A stretch of DNA of 64,000 nt from assembly GCA_016802295.1 (NCBI GenBank), contig JAESIW010000200.1:2325923-2389922 (forward strand). Direction: 5' to 3'. The position numbers and the translations under genes are program-made. The notes beneath the pieces are model-generated. The model saw only the letters and a program-made list of their open reading frames with translations, was not told where the DNA came from and ran no database searches. Positions 60,401 to 64,000 of the stretch are shown here, one piece after another. How positions within the stretch are numbered: position 1 is the first letter of the stretch; each line of letters starts with the position of its first letter. The DNA comes from Brachionus rotundiformis. Lineage: Eukaryota > Rotifera > Eurotatoria > Ploima > Brachionidae.

Positions 60401-62803
60401 CGAATAGTAGTCCAAAATGTAATCCGTTAGCACAAAATAGCGTTTGCGCCACAATTTGAGTCCATTCTGGCTCAGCTTGTACAACCATCCATATTTGCGC
60501 AGAGCAGAATCAATGGCAGTGTTTACATGGACCGTGTTTGCCTGAATGATGTTTGCATTTGACTGCTGTGATGAGTTGTTTGAGGAAGCCGAGGAGGCTG
60601 ATGATGAAGATAGAGCTGACAAAGCCGAGTTCATGTTTTCGTTCTGCAACTCATTCTGGGATGTTTCCTCTGCTAATTGGAAGCTTTTACTTGGAGAGCT
60701 TTTCATTTTTGTTCTTTCTGAATAATTGGATTTTTTTGACTCAAACGAGCTGCTTATTGCATTTGATGAGCTGGATTCTGCCGGTGCCAGACTATTTAAA
60801 TAACTTGTTGGATAATTTCTTTTCGAATTATGACTTAAAAAAGAAGAATTAGTATAAGACCCAAATATCGGTCAAATAAATGAGAAACGCAAATAATATT
60901 GGTACTTTTCGGTCTTCCCGACTTAGCCTGAAAATTAAGTTTATTTTTTCTCCTATTACTCAAAGCTTTCTATGGAACTTGAAATCAAATTGCTTGACTC
61001 TGAATGTAAATTCAGCTCTCTTTTATATGTCAAAATAGTTTTTAGCATAAAGATATAAAGAGAAAAGCGAATAAGAGCATTAGTAAATAGAGTACCGTGA
61101 ATACTTCAACAACTTGTCCTAAATAAAACTGTGAATTTGTTTTATCTCAGCTTAGGGCATGCATTATTTACTCAAAATGCAGATTTACGGTGCCGGTAAT
61201 AGATTGTTGAAATCTCACTTATTAAGAAAAATTGTTAACACCAAAAATAGAAATGTTTGCCGCCAAATAGAAAGTACTGAAAAAATTTTAATGTCAATTA
61301 TATGTCATCAATGAATTTGAGTTAAACTTGTTCTTCATTAACTTTATTCAGCATACATTTACACTAGTTTCTTCTTAAATATGTACTTTTTTTAAATTAA
61401 GTTGATTTTAAATTAAATAAATAATTATAAGTATTCTTAAATTATGACTATTTTAAAAATGTTCAAAATGTACTACCGAAGATAGATCAGTTTTTCAATC
61501 AATCTAATAAAACCACTTCGCGTGTAAAAATTTTGATATCAACAATAAAAAAATTATCTTTAATAGAGCATAAAATTTGAAAAAGAGTCGATTTTTAAAC
61601 ATTTAATTGCTTTTTAAGTAGAAAAATTCAATTTATCAAAATAAATATATTTAATTGATTTAAATTGAAAAAATTTATTTCTTTTAGCGACTTATTCTTA
61701 TTAATGTATTAAAAATAATGATAGTTGATAAAACAATAAAATCATGATTTAATAAACACAGTAATTAAAGGTTCGATTTTTTTGTTATTTTTAAATTGCT
61801 AAGAAACAAAGTTTATTCTAATGAGGAATAATAATAATGTAAAGGAATTTACGGTCTTATTAGGAATTGGTCTATTTTTGAGCCAGTAATAAAAAAAAAA
61901 ACTAATTTCCTTATAGTTTTACAACAAAAATTTTCTATATCAAAAAAATACTTAAAAAATAAAATTTAGATTTAAATCCACTTACTCAATTAAATAAGGC
62001 AAACCAAGTATGTAATCCTTTTGCCAACCGTTTGGAAGATCTTAAAAATTCAAATTGTAATTTAAATATATAATTTCTATAGCCGATTAAGATCTTTTAT
62101 TTGCACTGAGTAATTTTATCTATTTGAAAAGAATTAAAAATCACGTTTTCAAAATTATCTTAAAACTAATTATCTCTTATTTACTAAACAGTACAAATAT
62201 TTGGTATTTTTAGTTATTTCCTTCGCAATTTACCTTCAAGTGGAGGTATGATCATTAGTGAGACCGGTTGACCAGTTTTTGGATGTAGCCAAGTAGTTCG
62301 CTGTTCGTCTTCACTTAAATAAAAAAGATTAAATACATCGATAAACTATGATTAATAGATAAAAAGGAAATAAAGTCATTAGGCATTCGACTTTTATCTC
62401 GACTACTGGTCAATAAATGGGTTACTCTTTGACATTTTAAATTAAATGTAAATAACAAGTTAATGAATATTAATGATAGACTTTAATCTAAGACGTGTCC
62501 CAGACGTAGTCGAGTGTCATTTTAGGGTCTTTTAAAAATAAATCGCCATTACTTGATAAAAAATACTCGTCCGTCCTCAGTTACTGCGTATGTCCATGGC
62601 TCAGGTAAATTTGTTATCTCGATTAGAAGATTATTGATGTGATTTTGGATAAAGTTGATTTTTTTGTTTAAATATTCTTCATTATTGGACGCTGATGGAA
62701 TGTTAGAAGGTTTTAGTGTTGCCGAATTGGACGAGGTCGACATGGATTTGATTGATTTTACTGCTGAATTTGGGAGTGAAGAACTAATCGGAGTAGCTGA
62801 CAT
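54495..62803 (-). CDS. WW-WW-PH domain scaffold protein, PLEKHA5/6/7-like
   Basis: Phosphoinositide-binding scaffold; vertebrate relatives act at cell junctions and on microtubules. Fifteen exons give 1407 aa: 62803-62553, 62313-62234, 62040-61986, 60833-60290, 60057-59930, 59875-58793, 58737-58632, 58581-58393, 57915-57079, 57013-56850, 56793-56715, 56657-56394, 56334-56208, 54908-54822 and 54724-54495. WW1 lies at about residues 66-98 (LPEPWTYAVTEDGRVFFI, then RTTWLHPKTG). WW2 at 113-145 (LPNGWQKDYILGLPYLIDHN) lacks the second Trp. The PH domain spans about 244-350 (KYGWLYKLS, LKLWRKRYFVLTDYIL, ending in AASMNEWINKFNF). A long Ser/Lys/Asn-rich region with an Ala-rich stretch, coiled coils (LNQEMDLLKMQLTKVNQLL) and a charged C-terminus follow. 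Phases agree across all introns. Intron 13 contains an assembly gap. The exon order matches PLEKHA5/6/7, and I cannot pick one paralog. Confidence 0.88.
55337..55538 (+). repeat. left flank repeat of assembly gap 2
   Basis: About 202 bp nearly identical to 55841-56023 in direct orientation, ending at the Ns. It differs mainly by a 20-bp insertion near 55413-55432. Confidence 0.85.
55539..55840. other. assembly gap 2 (302 N)
   Basis: Undetermined bases inside intron 13 of the PLEKHA-like gene. The same sequence is found on both sides. Confidence 0.99.
55841..56023 (+). repeat. right flank repeat of assembly gap 2
   Basis: A direct copy of 55337-55538 without the 20-bp insertion and with a few substitutions. 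Confidence 0.85.
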
Positions 62804-64000
62804 ATTCGATTGATAAAAAATTCAAAAAATCATTTATAAATTGTCTAGTTTTAGTCTATAAAATAGTTATTTAATTTAAATTTGGGATATTATTAAAGTC
62901 AAAAGTATATATTTATTAAAAAAAGTAACAAGATTTAATTTTTTAAAGAATAGTTGAACACTTGAATTATCAAAAAATTCTTAAAACAAAGAAAATTTAA
63001 AAAATTTTGAATTTTAAAATGCAAAAGTTTGTTTAATTGTGTGTCTTAATTTTTTTTTAAATTAAAATCTTTATTATTCACAAATCTAACTTTGTTTTTT
63101 TGTCAATTTCTAAGTCCCTATACCACTCATAACCATTTTTTTCTTACTTAGTCAGACCGGCTCGATTTTAATTGACAAGATCTTGAACAAGTTTAAATGC
63201 TTAAAAGAAAAATAACAAATTTAGAGGCTTTTGTTGCTTTTTTGTTATTTTTTAAGGTACACCTCAATAATGAGCTAGTTAATTAACTCAAATTTGTTTA
63301 ATTTAATTCGAATTCTATGAATCCTTAGCAAAAATATCTTCTTTAAGCGAGATATCTAATCTAGAGATTTAGACTCTAATGTTCAACCAATATGACCAAT
63401 ATGTAATCTTTGACCAAATAGTATGAGCTTTTTTTATCATAAGGAAATGCGTGAGATTTGCTGACCTAAAATAAAAGTCAATTTTATTTGATCCATCATA
63501 AACTCTTATCTAAATTTTCGCTAATAAATCTTTTTGAAAAATAAAATTTTTTGTCACTGAAGTTTATCTCTATTAAAAATTTACCAAAAGAAACATTCTG
63601 ACCAGATTGCTGCCGAATTGCCCTAGTTGCCAAAGTGATTGGTTATGAACTCAAAATTTTGTAAGAATATCCTTTAAGAAGACTTAGAATATTTTAGTTT
63701 TTAATAAAAAGAATTATTTAAAATAAAGAAGCTTTAAAGTGTAATTAGTTTAGAAATAAAACAATATATGAATGTCTCACCTTTTGAGAGCTAGTAATTT
63801 AACTTTTATTTTTTCATAGCCAGATTTAGTATTTTTTTTTGAATAGTTGAAAAAATTTTTTAACAAAAATAAATACTCATTATTGAATACAATTTAATTG
63901 TTAATTTTTAAATATTCACCTTCAACAAGACCGAAAGAAAAGAAAAATTTCATTTAAATACCGAATACCAACAATGCCTTTGATTTAAAACGTAGATTTT
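62804..64000. other. upstream flank of the PLEKHA-like gene
   Basis: AT-rich sequence to the window end. It should hold the promoter and 5' UTR. I see no further exon or repeat. Confidence 0.5.

Noticed and set aside
60860..60926. Possible exon AKSGRPKSTN in the PLEKHA-like gene
   Set aside because: It has an acceptor-like start, but it does not join in frame and would split WW2. Skipping it restores an intact WW2.
61159..61314. 51-codon open frame within a PLEKHA intron (+ strand)
   Set aside because: No supporting motif, splice site or neighbour; plausible by chance.
1..64000. CRISPR arrays, operons and bacterial-type regulatory sites
   Set aside because: The sequence is eukaryotic with spliced genes; no regularly spaced repeats were seen.

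Overview
The window is 64 kb of very AT-rich animal nuclear DNA. Genes have many short exons separated by minimal introns of about 46-57 bp with GT..TTTAG-like boundaries, and a few introns exceed 1 kb. The gene set is metazoan: a two-finger GATA factor, a dual-GAF phosphodiesterase, Elongin A, acid ceramidase and a WW-WW-PH scaffold. Base composition, tiny introns, compact gene pairs and gene content suggest a small invertebrate. A monogonont rotifer such as Brachionus is my best guess, but I cannot prove it from sequence alone. All exon models below were built by hand from splice sites, reading phase and family similarity. Every multi-exon model sums to a whole number of codons.

Layout. 1-3017 is upstream DNA with one possible exon at the very start. 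3018-6365 (+) is the GATA1/2/3-class factor. 7904-9656 (-) is Elongin A. 9657-16041 has no host gene but holds a 5'-truncated non-LTR retrotransposon and a decayed Tc1-like transposase. 16042-21108 (+) is a PDE5/11-like cyclic nucleotide phosphodiesterase, with a hAT-like transposase relic antisense in its long intron. 21271-21980 (-) is prefoldin subunit 3, convergent with the PDE. 23407-23868 is an apparently exact DNA copy of part of the PDE gene, flanked by 30-bp direct repeats. 24536-27061 (-) is a diacylglycerol kinase without C1 domains. 27062-36859 is a gene-poor stretch with an assembly gap, another Tc1 relic and another LINE fragment.

36860-37705 (+) is an intronless gene of unknown function. 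39171-41010 (-) is a leucine-rich-repeat protein. 42350-43938 (+) is acid ceramidase. 44155-48360 (-) is a 1027-aa protein with zinc-ribbon-like Cys pairs, tentatively like the DNA-repair scaffold SPIDR. 49339-51394 (+) is the polyadenylation factor FIP1. 51711-54223 (+) is a Maf-type nucleotide pyrophosphatase whose first intron carries a tRNA-derived SINE and a TTAA-flanked piggyBac-like MITE. 54495-62803 (-) is a PLEKHA5/6/7-like protein with a second assembly gap in one intron.

The genes do not form one pathway. They are unrelated housekeeping and signalling genes, several in tight head-to-head or tail-to-tail pairs. No novel operon-like system was found. The most unusual signals are the flanked PDE segment copy, the TTAA element with its repeated palindrome, the altered key residues in the PDE (clamp Phe to Trp) and Elongin A (BC-box Cys to Ala), two GC-AG introns, and two assembly gaps that both sit between near-identical repeats.
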